From Leuctra nigra (taxonomy: Eukaryota; Arthropoda; Insecta; Plecoptera; Leuctridae), in the NCBI GenBank assembly GCA_934045905.1, contig OW203762.1:17144345-17208344 (forward strand): a DNA stretch of 64,000 nucleotides, read 5' to 3'. How positions within the stretch are numbered: position 1 is the stretch's first letter; the number at the start of each line of letters is the position of its first letter. The notes beneath the pieces were generated by a model. The model saw nothing but the letters and a program-made list of their open reading frames with translations. It searched no databases and was not told the origin of the DNA. Below are positions 22,517-34,200 of this stretch, in pieces. The position numbers were made by a program, and so were the translations under genes.

Positions 22517-25500
22517 ACTTGGCGCGTTGACAGTATGATATTATAATGCAATAAGGTGTGTAGGTAGGTAGACACCGACCGATTTAACATCAGACGCGAC
22601 GATCAAACTCTGCTGCTGAGGAGGAGGAAAACAGTTTCATCGCAGCGTCCTGATAGTTGCTAGTCGCGACGCTAGAGCGCTAGACTTGGCGCGTTGACAG
22701 TATGATATTATAATGCAATAAGGTGTGTAGGTAGGTAGACACCGACTGATTTAACATCAGACGCGACGATCAAACTCTGCTGCTGAGGAGGAGGAAAACA
22801 GTTTCATCGCAGCGTCCTGATAGTTGCTAGTCGCGACGCTAGAGCGCTAGACTTGGCGCGTTGACAGTATGATATTATAATGCAATAAGGTGTGTAGGTA
22901 GGTAGACACCGACCGATTTAACATCAGACGCGACGATCAAACTCTGCTGCTGAGAAGGAGGAAAACAGTTTCATCGCAGCGTCCTGATAGTTGCTAGTCG
23001 CGACGCTAGAGCGCTAGACTTGGCGCGTTGACAGTATGATATTATAATGCAATAAGGTGTGTAGGTAGGTAGACACCGACCGATTTAACATCAGACGCGA
23101 CGATCAAACTCTGCTGCTGAGGAGGAGGAAAACAGTTTCATCGCAGCGTCCTGATAGTTGCTAGTCGCGACGCTAGAGCGCTAGACTTGGCGCGTTGACA
23201 GTATGATATTATAATGCAATAAGGTGTGTAGGTAGGTAGACACCGACCGATTTAACATCAGACGCGACGATCAAACTCTGCTGCTGAGGAGGAGGAAAAC
23301 AGTTTCATCGCAGCGTCCTGATAGTTGCTAGTCGCGACGCTAGAGCGCTAGACTTGGCGCGTTGACAGTATAATATTATAATGCAATAAGGTGTGTAGGT
23401 AGGTAGACACCGAGCGATTTAACATCAGACGCGCCGATCAAACTCTGCTGCTGAGGAGGAGGAAAACAGTTTCATCGCAGCGTCCTGATAGTTGCTAGTC
23501 GCGACGCTAGAGCGCTAGACTTGGCGCGTTGACAGTATAATATTATAATGCAATAAGGTGTGTAGGTAGGTAGACACCGACCGATTTAACATCAGACGCG
23601 ACGATCAAACTCTGCTGCTGAGGAGGAGGAAAACAGTTTCATCGCAGCGTCCTGATAGTTGCTAGTCGCGACGCTAGAGCGCTAGACTTGGCGCGTTGAC
23701 AGTATGATATTATAATGCAATAAGGTGTGTAGGTAGGTAGACACCGACCGATTTAACATCAGACGCGACGATCAAACTCTGCTGCTGAGGAGGAGGAAAA
23801 CAGTTTCATCGCAGCGTCCTGATAGTTGCTAGTCGCGACGCTAGAGCGCTAGACTTGGCGCGTTGACAGTATGATATTATAATGCAATAAGGTGTGTAGG
23901 TAGGTAGACACCGACTGATTTAACATCAGACGCGACGATCAAACTCTGCTGCTGAGGAGGAGGAAAACAGTTTCATCGCAGCGTCCTGATAGTTGCTAGT
24001 CGCGACGCTAGAGCGCTAGACTTGGCGCGTTGACAGTATGATATTATAATGCAATAAGGTGTGTAGGTAGGTAGACACCGACCGATTTAACATCAGACGC
24101 GACGATCAAACTCTGCTGCTGAGAAGGAGGAAAACAGTTTCATCGCAGCGTCCTGATAGTTGCTAGTCGCGACGCTAGAGCGCTAGACTTGGCGCGTTGA
24201 CAGTATGATATTATAATGCAATAAGGTGTGTAGGTAGGTAGACACCGACCGATTTAACATCAGACGCGACGATCAAACTCTGCTGCTGAGGAGGAGGAAA
24301 ACAGTTTCATCGCAGCGTCCTGATAGTTGCTAGTCGCGACGCTAGAGCGCTAGACTTGGCGCGTTGACAGTATGATATTATAATGCAATAAGGTGTGTAG
24401 GTAGGTAGACACCGACCGATTTAACATCAGACGCGACGATCAAACTCTGCTGCTGAGGAGGAGGAAAACAGTTTCATCGCAGCGTCCTGATAGTTGCTAG
24501 TCGCGACGCTAGAGCGCTAGACTTGGCGCGTTGACAGTATAATATTATAATGCAATAAGGTGTGTAGGTAGGTAGACACCGAGCGATTTAACATCAGACG
24601 CGCCGATCAAACTCTGCTGCTGAGGAGGAGGAAAACAGTTTCATCGCAGCGTCCTGATAGTTGCTAGTCGCGACGCTAGAGCGCTAGACTTGGCGCGTTG
24701 ACAGTATAATATTATAATGCAATAAGGTGTGTAGGTAGGTAGACACCGACCGATTTAACATCAGACGCGACGATCAAACTCTGCTGCTGAGGAGGAGGAA
24801 AACAGTTTCATCGCAGCGTCCTGATAGTTGCTAGTCGCGACGCTAGAGCGCTAGACTTGGCGCGTTGACAGTATGATATTATAATGCAATAAGGTGTGTA
24901 GGTAGGTAGACACCGACCGATTTAACATCAGACGCGACGATCAAACTCTGCTGCTGAGGAGGAGGAAAACAGTTTCATCGCAGCGTCCTGATAGTTGCTA
25001 GTCGCGACGCTAGAGCGCTAGACTTGGCGCGTTGACAGTATAATATTATAATGCAATAAGGTGTGTAGGTAGGTAGACACCGACCGATTTAACATCAGAC
25101 GCGCCGATCAAACTCTGCTGCTGAGGAGGAGGAAAACAGTTTCATCGCAGCGTCCTGATAGTTGCTAGTCGCGACGCTAGAGCGCTAGACTTGGCGCGTT
25201 GACAGTATAATATTATAATGCAATAAGGTGTGTAGGTAGGTAGACACCGACCGATTTAACATCAGACGCGACGATCAAACTCTGCTGCTGAGGAGGAGGA
25301 AAACAGTTTCATCGCAGCGTCCTGATAGTTGCTAGTCGCGACGCTAGAGCGCTAGACTTGGCGCGTTGACAGTAAGTTATTATAATGCAATAAGGTGTGT
25401 AAGTAGGTAGACACCGACCGATTTAACATCAGACGCGACGATCAAACTCTGCTGCTGAGGAGGAGGAAAACAGTTTCATCGCAGCGTCCTGATAGTTGCT

Positions 25501-26688
25501 AGTCGCGACGCTAGAGCGCTAGACTTGGCGCGTTGACAGTATGATATTATAATGCAATAAGGTGTGTAGGTAGGTAGACACCGACCGATTTAACATCAGA
25601 CGCGACGATCAAACTCTGCTGCTGAGGAGGAGGAAAACAGTTTCATCGCAGCGTCCTGATAGTTGCTAGTCGCGACGCTAGAGCGCTAGACTTGGCGCGT
25701 TGACAGTATGATATTATAATGCAATAAGGTGTGTAGGTAGGTAGACACCGACCGATTTAACATCAGACGCGACGATCAAACTCTGCTGCTGAGGAGGAGG
25801 AAAACAGTTTCATCGCAGCGTCCTGATAGTTGCTAGTCGCGACGCTAGAGCGCTAGACTTGGCGCGTTGACAGTAAGTTATTATAATGCAATAAGGTGTG
25901 TAAGTAGGTAGACACCGACCGATTTAACATCAGACGCGACGATCAAACTCTGCTGCTGAGGAGGAGGAAAACAGTTTCATCGCAGCGTCCTGATAGTTGC
26001 TAGTCGCGACGCTAGAGCGCTAGACTTGGCGCGTTGACAGTATGATATTATAATGCAATAAGGTGTGTAGGTAGGTAGACACCGACCGATTTAACATCAG
26101 ACGCGACGATCAAACTCTGCTGCTGAGGAGGAGGAAAACAGTTTCATCGCAGCGTCCTGATAGTTGCTAGTCGCGACGCTAGAGCGCTAGACTTGGCGCG
26201 TTGACAGTATGATATTATAATGCAATAAGGTGTGTAGGTAGGTAGACACCGACCGATTTAACATCAGACGCGACGATCAAACTCTGCTGCTGAGGAGGAG
26301 GAAAACAGTTTCATCGCAGCGTCCTGATAGTTGCTAGACGCGACGCTAGAGCGCTAGACTTGGCGCGTTGACAGTATGATATTATAATGCAATAAGGTGT
26401 GTAGGTAGGTAGACACCGACCGATTTAACATCAGACGCGACGATCAAACTCTGCTGCTGAGGAGGAGGGAAACAGTTTCATCGCAGCGTCCTGATAGTTG
26501 CTAGTCGCGACGCTAGAGCGCTAGACTTGGCGCGTTGACAGTATGATATAATAATGCAATAAGGTGTGTAGGTAGGTAGACACCGACCGATTTAACATCA
26601 GACGCGACGATCAAACTCTGCTGCTGAGGAGGAGGAAAACAGTTTCATCGCAGCGTCCTGATAGTTGCTAGTCGCGACGCTAGAGCGC
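22517..26688. repeat. 167-bp satellite array, 25 monomers
   Basis: Monomers start ACTTGGCGCGTTGACAGTAT and end CGCGACGCTAGAGCGCTAG, with exact 167-bp spacing (22517, 22684, 22851 and onward). Identity is very high. Diagnostic variants repeat at 1169 bp, seven monomers: ACCGACTGATT at about 22741 and 23910, GAGAAGGAGG at about 22953 and 24122, ACCGAGCGATT at about 23411 and 24580. A second block shows AGTAAGTTATT about 501 bp apart (25371 and 25872), three monomers. The last monomer changes to GCGGTGCAAG at 26687. No reading frame. Confidence 0.96.
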
Positions 26689-27218
26689 GGTGCAAGAGCT
26701 ATCGACTCTATTCGCGGGTGCGAATGATGATTAGGGTGATTAAAGATGATGAATGGGCGATTGTAATTAAATTTTAATTTGTTAAAACTAAAATGGAACG
26801 AAAATAATCAGTAGAAACACATATTTATTATCATAGTCAGCAATTTTCATTTGTTAATCTCGCAATTAAAATCGACTTAGTACCTATACTATTCAGGGGG
26901 AAACGTAGTTTGACGACTTTAGGGACGGTATTACTAAAGTTAAGTTACGCAGGATTAACTAAATATTGGGCTAATTTGGCAGTACAGCCAATCAGATACT
27001 TCAAAATAATTGAAACAGTTAAATTTAATCCAAAAGTTATAGTTAATCCGGTACAAATTAACTTTGGTAACACCGGGCCTAACTTAAACACAATTGCATT
27101 GTTTGTATAATCTTGACGTGTTATGACATATAAAATGTGGTTCAATGGTTTAAGCTGTAAAGGGAAGTTTTCCAATATTCAACTCTATAAATAAAACAAA
27201 TCAATTATCGGGAGACCC

Positions 27219-27296
27219 TAAGGGACAACTGACCAAGGGACAACAGACCCAAGGGACAACAGTTCCAAGGGACAACTTACCCAAGGGACAACAGAC
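27219..27296. repeat. 16-bp minisatellite, five copies
   Basis: Units of CCAAGGGACAACAGAC with changes in the last four bases. The first unit begins TAAGGGACAAC. Confidence 0.85.
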
Positions 27297-27620
27297 GTCC
27301 ATGTCCCGCTGACATATCACAATTATCCACAAAGTCAAATGCATTGATTTGTTTGTATTTGTTTACACAACTTCGACGGCAGCTGTACCTTGGGTCTGTC
27401 TTGCGCGCTACAAAATTAACTCGTTTCATTCAGATTTGAACGATTGAAAACTTCACTTAGATATTAAACCAATGGACCACGTTTTAAACCTCTTGTGGCT
27501 CAGTTCAAAGTTTCAAAGTCTTCATAAGAAATACATGGTCAAGATGTTTGCTCGGAAGTTCTTACAAAACAAGGAACGCAAAGTAATATAACAGGTAAAT
27601 AGCTTATGTTATGCAGAATT

Positions 27621-27755
27621 GGCTGGCAAGGCCCATCCGACGCGCCAAAAGGCCCGGATAAACAAGTGAAGGGGCCCGTAAAATAGAGTATAAAGAAAAA
27701 TGCATGGGAATTTGAGTGAAAATGTGAGAAAAGGTCCCGAGATGCGACCAGTCAG
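27621..27755. repeat. Dispersed repeat, copy 1
   Basis: Colinear with 34066-34200: AAGGCCC, GGCCCGGATAAA (GGGCCGGATAAA in copy 2), AAAATAGAGTA (AAAACAGAGTA in copy 2), CATGGG, then a CCAGTCA near the end. Family unknown. Confidence 0.6.
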
Positions 27756-27998
27756 CTCTGCATGAACTCTACTGACATAAATACACAGTCCACTTCCACT
27801 TGACCAATCAGCCAGCACACAGCATAGCATGAGGCAGCAGTTATTGCAAATATTATAAAATAGAATGAAGCTTTATGTTGTGTAAAAGCAGGGATAAAAT
27901 GCCGCGCTGTATAAATAGAGTGCGATAAACGAATCCGAGGTACTGTGTTTGTTTGTTGACAGCTTGTGTAGATGTCGCTGAAGTGTTGTGGAGGTATA

Positions 27999-28498
27999 CT
28001 ACAGGGAAAAGCTCTGTGTAACGCTTTAAGGGAGACTAATTCGAATTGCATGTGAATTCATATTCGTTGTGAAATTTGCTGCTCATAGACATTGAACATG
28101 GATCGAAAGACAATCTAGAATCACAAGCAGTGATATAGTCTTTGGAATGACTTTGAATAAATTGTAGAAGTATTTCAAAAAGCATTAAATGTCCGTATTC
28201 CTGAAGTTATTTACAAATTTGTTTCAAAATTGTCAAACTATCTACAATATGTTGGTCCCAATGACGTTGTAAAACTAGACGTTGATCGCTCAAACGATTC
28301 AATTTCATAATTTTAAATCTATCACAGGATATTGTTCAAAATATAATACCTTTCTGTTTTTATTACATTAGTGCGTGTGTAAAATTTCAGATCGATAAGT
28401 CGACCGATGTGCCCTGGCATTGCCTACACAAAAACACATAAACAAAATAACTACGTATAGACAATTGCCATAAGAGTAACGTAGAGACGCTCGCTTAA
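27999..28498 (-). mobile_element. Helitron-like element, short complete copy
   Basis: The left end CTACAGGGAAAAGCTC is a degraded CTAG end (minus-strand 3' terminus). The body includes TTGATCGCTCAAACG, TATCACAGGATAT and AAAATTTCAGATCGATAAG. The right end GAGACGCTCGCTTAA is the complement of the TTAAGCGAGCGTC start seen at 15065. About 500 bp, no coding capacity. Confidence 0.6.
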
Positions 28499-31400
28499 CT
28501 ATCGCCTTGTTCGTTGGAAGCGTGGATAGATGTTGCCATCAATAACATTAAAACATTACCGCCCTTTCCGACGGTGCAAGTTCTTTAACAAGCACGATTT
28601 CCAACATTCGCCCTGATATTAAAAACAAAGTTTGTGTAGTGGTTAAGTGAGGTTGCATGCTACAGTTAGCGAGGGCGACAGTCACGGCTTGGCCCACGTG
28701 GAGGATGTGGAACGAGGAGTGAAGAGTGCTGTTGCGGGTGTAGATAGAGATCGTTCTCGTCCATCGATCCAGCATTTGCATACAAACTGATCGGCGGTAT
28801 CTCGATTGTGGCCAACCCCCCTGTGGTCACTGGAGAGATAACTTGACCCACTTCACTGATTGCGAGTTGCAGGATGAAAGCGTTAACTCGGTGCAAACTG
28901 TAATATCATACAACAGTTGCTTTTGTGACACCGTGGTTGGTATATTTCAGTCTGAAAGTGTCCATAAGCTGCTGTCAGGATCCAATGATATTTGCACTTA
29001 TGATATTAATTTTCATCTTGTTCAGTTGAATTGACAATTGACAGTTTTGTAGGGATTGTAAGAATGATGATGAGATTACGAAGAAGAAATCTTTTAATGA
29101 TGCTGGGAGACTTTTGAATAGAAGATCCTTAAAAATCCGTAGATGAACGAAAATGATAAATTATCTTTATGAACTAAAAGATTAAGGATACCTAAGCCAT
29201 TGAATAATAATTTTTCCGAAAAATGTTCACCTTAGACTATACTTTACATGTACGAGATTTGCTTTGAAACTACATGTGAACTGATGAAATATCTTTTGTT
29301 CCAAAGTACGAATATGTAGCTATTCGTGCGTACACTTCATATTCGACTATAGCTGAGCAACGAATATTTGATTCGGGATAATATTGACATTATACGCTCT
29401 TTTCTTTTGTACCATCTCAATAGTTTTTATTGTAATATATGTCTAGATTCTTTCTCTCAATTCTATAAAGTATGTAAAATAGAACCGGACAACTACACGC
29501 TCCTCCATCCGAGTGCTAATAAGTGCCTGTTCAGTTTCATTACAAAAACCACTTCCTCATAAAGTCAGAGCGAAATCACATAAAAGCTGTCCTGAATCCG
29601 TCAACAATGCGGATTTAAATCACATTTATATTCAAATCCATGCCATTATCTGTCTGTGGTATTCTCTTGGCTAGAAACCAATTTCATTCGCCGTCTGATT
29701 TTGATCCTGCTCTGACAGCAGATAACACTTTTTCAATGGGAACATAAAGCAATTTGTAATCATCCTGATGGGTCGCCAAAATTAACTCATATTTTAAAAG
29801 ATTCATATGATAAAGTCAAGTGGATTTTGAAGGATTATGTTTTGTGATGTGGCGGCCATATTGGATTCAGGATCATGGTTTTATTTCCTGGAGGGGTTCA
29901 GAGACGTGTCATCTTGGGATTTAGAGAATATTGGGTTGAGATCGAAGAGTTTCTTTCGTCTTAGTGGTTTTTGAGAATAGGCGACACGGCTGGTATACGT
30001 GCTCGAAGTGTATCCTGGTATTATAGGTTTCCGATAGTTTTTATTTTACTTTAAATGCTCCGATATTTCTTCTTAAACTTAAGCGTTTTGATAGATAAGT
30101 TTAGATGAGAAAGGATATCCCTAGCCAGGTTAACTTAATTGCAAGATTCAAAAAGATGTATTATAAGGATCACTTATTTTATAAAATATTAGAGTTTTCG
30201 GAAGAATATGAATTTATGATTGGTGTTGTCCTACAACAGTACACTATGATTTAATACATTAATTTTCTTTGTATCACATTGATAATATTTGTGACAATTA
30301 TTGAAAAGAGAGCGCTTATTTCGACTCTCTTGAAACATAAAATCTGCTCTAGAAACCATAGAGATGCTATGTTTGCCAAATTTCAGCTCGATCAGAAGAC
30401 GACCAGTTGTGTATAGTAGGTAATTGCAATAATTATTATCAGCTGCAGCTTCACCAGATCGTTAATCAAAAATAGAAACCAATGCAATTTCAATATCATT
30501 CAATTGTTTGCAATTTTGATCATAAATATAAAATAATCACATTTACATACACATATATTCAAGACTTGAATAATTTACGTATGATGACAAACAAGTATGA
30601 CTTCATATTGTTCGGCAAATGAATGAGTATTATTTCTGTTTTGCTTGTATAATAAATAATATTCAATTTGAATAAGTTTAAATGACGTTGAATTCAATTT
30701 GAAAACCACTGCTGCTTTTTATTCCACCTACATACTCATTTGTCAGCCTGCTATCAACAATACCCTAAAATGCTGGCTCCCGCATTAATTTCTATCTTTC
30801 TTTTAATTCCAAACCCGAAACCAACATTTTCTCTTATTTTGTTCAAAAAAGTGTTTCTTTACATTTCGGTTTGAAATTGCGTAGAATCGTTTGATATCTC
30901 ATTTCTATACTTTTCGTATTGTGTCTCATTTTATCGGGTATTTTCGGTTTGAAATATGTCAGAAATCACATAAATCGAAGGATGACAACGACAGCTTGTG
31001 AATAATGTATTTTATCGACGGGTCAGACACCTGAGTAAGCTGTATTTTGTACACATAAGTCGTATAGTTTGTCCAGGAACACTTTGATCCTTGGAGAAAA
31101 AACTCATCGATTGACGACACTTTCAACATATATCATTCGTTAACGATTCAGAACTGATTGACTGCAAGATTTTCTTAGAAAAACATTTATTTTCTACTTG
31201 AATTGATAGAACGCTCTACGTAGTAACTTGTCTAATATTGGGCCCCTATTCTGTAACTGTTTTATTGGACCTCTCGAGTGAAAACTCTTCATCGTAATAA
31301 GAATAACATTGAAGTCAATCGACAGCACAATGATAACAGTTACACAATCATCCATGGAAAAAGTAGCAAAAACCGTTCCAACTGTTCTAAAAGAGCAGTT

Positions 31401-31945
31401 CTCATAATGGAACCATTTTGTTTTCAAATAAACTCTCTTAAAAAAGTCTTACCTCTCGACGCGGCTAGACGTGAGTTCGGACAAACCACCCAAGTAACAA
31501 CCTCTTGACTCTAACTTTGGAACCTCCGTTCAGATCTTCTTTCTCCTCATCGTTCTTTGCATTATTGATCGTGCTCACGCCTTCTACGCGCCTTCTACTT
31601 TCACCTCTACTCTTCTCTCGGCCAGTGCCATGCAGATTAAGCGTCATTCCATTTATCTGCCTCTCTGACTCTGAGTCAACTGCGGGGTGACAGCACCAAT
31701 ACGTCGAACCTATGTGATGGAGGAAACAAAATCAACAAAATGGGCCCATAAAATGGAAATCACAAACAAGAATTTACTGCAAACAAAATGTGTGTAAATA
31801 TTATCCTTTCAAGGCAAGGGGCCTTCGGTTTCCTTTGAATTTGAGAATGGACCAGATTTAAAGAATGCAGCAAAATAATGCGTTATTGAAAAATAACTTT
31901 TTCTAAGTAAAAAATAAAATGGAGACGCAAATGATGAAATACTAT
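28499..31945. other. Non-coding stretch
   Basis: The best coding candidate is the GC-richer patch 28660-28900, where three minus-strand frames overlap (about 76 codons). None gives a recognisable domain, so I do not call an exon. A GTGGCGGCCATATTGG block near 29850 resembles a YY1/Pho site. A GCCAAATTTCAGCTCGATCA remnant near 30375 resembles the Helitron-like body. Confidence 0.4.
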
Positions 31946-32040
31946 GGAAACGCTTATATATAACGCGTTTTGATAAGCGAGCCTTCGCTTAAATTCTCAT
32001 GTTATTTTGTCCTGCGAGTGTACAGTTTTCATTTGAAATT
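31946..32040 (-). mobile_element. Helitron-like 3'-end fragment
   Basis: Reads GGAAACGCTTATATATAACG then TTGATAAGCGAGC on the plus strand, matching the terminal hairpin region of the family. The rest of the element is not recognisable. Confidence 0.45.
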
Positions 32041-32730
32041 TCATTAAGTCTCGTGATATAATCTGGCCCAGTGAAGCAGGGAAAGTTATATCCTATGACG
32101 CGATGAATATCCGAAATGTGCATTTCCTCGGCCGACTTTCCCTTCACTCCGCGACATTAAAACACTGAAAGACGCCGAACTTCTTAAGAGGGGCGAGGCT
32201 TGGGAGGGTGAGGACACTGGATTTACGAGTACAGAACACGAAATATCAAAAGGTCATTAAAGTGAATGGGGATGAGCACTCCCGTGCATGTCAGCTATTC
32301 GCAGACGAAAAAGAGCTCGTTGATTTTCACTCACGGTTTGGAGAATGAGAAAGTTAATCTTCAAAGGATTCGTACTTGAGTTGAAGCAAATTGATTTACA
32401 GAATTTCGAAGAGACTCTAGTTGTTGAGGATTGTATTAACGACCACCATTTTAAAAAGTTTTAATTTTAACGCAGATTTGTTTGAAATATCAGTTATTGA
32501 AAGTGGAATAGAAATAATGCCCATAATCAACTCCAGCATTATAGTTTGTTAAGAGTCGACAGGACTCGCAGAAAATTTCGATTCCGATGAAAAAAAATCC
32601 TCAAAATGCATGAAAATGCATTAGCTCTGGGTTGTACGTGACATTTGTGACATTTAATCGTGTGTTGCATGTTGCATATACTGCTGTGAAGTACGTTAAT
32701 TTAATTCAAATATTGAAAACCACAAAAAAC
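32041..32730. other. Non-coding stretch
   Basis: No gene or repeat I can support. Confidence 0.4.
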
Positions 32731-33043
32731 CATAAAAAGGCAACCCCTACTTTTTTCTTAACGGCTTGACCGATTGTTTTCAAAATTTAACAGCATAGAG
32801 ATAAAGAGTAAATCTGTGTCCCTAGTGATCCAAAAAAATTATAAAAAATGTTTTTTCTTGCTTTGAGGAAGTGCTAACATGGGCAATATATGAGTCATTT
32901 TGGCCCCTCTGCCCTGAAATAACTAAACAAAAAATAAAACTTTGGGGCCACTAGAGACACAGATCTACTCTTTATCTATAACCTGTGAAAATTTGAAGAC
33001 AATCGGTGAAGCCGTTTATAAAAAAGTAGGGGCCGCCTTTTTG
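32731..33043. mobile_element. MITE-like palindrome, about 100-bp terminal inverted repeats
   Basis: The left arm (AAAAAGGC, CCCCTACTTTTTT, AACGGCTTGACCGATTG, AGATAAAGAGTA, TCTGTGTCCCTAGTG) is mirrored by the right arm (CACTAGAGACACAGA, TACTCTTTATCT, CAATCGGTGAAGCCGTT, AAAAAGTAGGGG, GCCTTTTT). Arms are about 85% alike. No open frame and no certain target duplication. Confidence 0.75.
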
Positions 33044-34065
33044 TGCTTCATCAAACATGGATTTCATCAAGTATCGTAGACTCTTAAGTCAATTTTGCAT
33101 TAAAATTAGAGTTTGTTAAGTCAATTTTGCTTAAAAAAATACGCATTAAAATTACAGTTTGTTTGGTCATCAATTGCAGGTTAAAATTACAACTTACGTT
33201 ACAACAAGGTTAACATTGCAGGTTGTTTATTTAGTTCTGCGTAAAAATTACCGTTTGATGGAATTAATTTAATTTTTATTCTCATCTTACAAATGGCAAT
33301 GATTACCAAGATGGGAAGGAATTTCTAACAATACAACATATAATTACTATAGGTACAGCTATAGGTAATTAAAGGGGAACGATAATTCAGAATATAAGGA
33401 TGACAAAATTAACTCTATGAAAAAGGAGAAGGTTTCTACAATTCACGACCTCAGACGTAGCAATAATATCGGGGGTCAATACTCGCTGGCAAATGATGTT
33501 TACCGGTATTTATGAAGCACAATTTAGTTATAGGGCACTTGTGGAATATGTTTAGCTACAATTGGCAGTACCGTTTACAGCTTGGCAAAGTTTACTGAAA
33601 AAAGTCTCGAAACAATGACACGGCGATTCGTTCATGAACGTAATATATGACAATGAATGTAACAAGTTACGAAGACCTAGTCAGCAGATATTACATTAAT
33701 AAAATACAACTTACGTAGTTATTTATAGAAGTGATTTCTCAAACTTTGAATGTTTGTGCGACGTCTTACATTACTCAAATTGCAGTTATGCATTACACGG
33801 ATTACTGCTAGGAAAACATTTAATAATGTTACAGAGAATTGTAACAAACGAGATCATGACAGAACTAATTATCTTCAATGAAATACTTGACTCTTAAGAT
33901 AGTTCCCCCCCTCTTTTAAAATACTGAATAACTTGCTCAGAGAGAACATAGACGTATTTTCAGATTATTATTTGGCAGATATGATGTCAAAGTGAAGTAA
34001 TTAAATATCGAACTTTAGATGCATGGCTTTAAAATGTTAATTGTGTCCGAAGGCAGAGTGGTTTT
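33044..34065. other. Non-coding stretch with degenerate short repeats
   Basis: 33070-33250 shows loosely repeated AAGTCAATTTTGC and TTAAAATTACA phrases. No gene supported. Confidence 0.4.
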
Positions 34066-34200
34066 GAAAGGCCCACAAAGGGCCGGATAAAAGAAATACA
34101 TGGCCCTTAAAACAGAGTACAATAAAGAGACATGGGGTTGAAGTGAGTTAAATGCGAAACAAATATACCGGCAAAATGCCCACGTATATCCAGTCATCCA
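34066..34200. repeat. Dispersed repeat, copy 2
   Basis: Colinear with 27621-27755. See that entry for shared landmarks. Confidence 0.6.

Larger units (their letters stand above)
26689..27998. other. Non-coding stretch with minor repeats
   Basis: Two overlapping opposite frames near 26910-27175 (66-76 codons) match nothing I recognise. A 16-bp minisatellite and a dispersed repeat are listed separately. Confidence 0.4.

Noticed and set aside
8266..26688. Both large satellite arrays span about 4172 bp
   Set aside because: Boundaries are set by eye and the monomers are unrelated. Equal length is most likely coincidence.
22517..26688. CRISPR-like array
   Set aside because: Repeats are contiguous 167-bp monomers without variable spacers, in a eukaryotic setting.
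28666..28896. Possible exon in a GC-richer patch on the minus strand
   Set aside because: Three frames are open at once, the polypyrimidine tract before the possible acceptor is weak, and no protein family is recognised.
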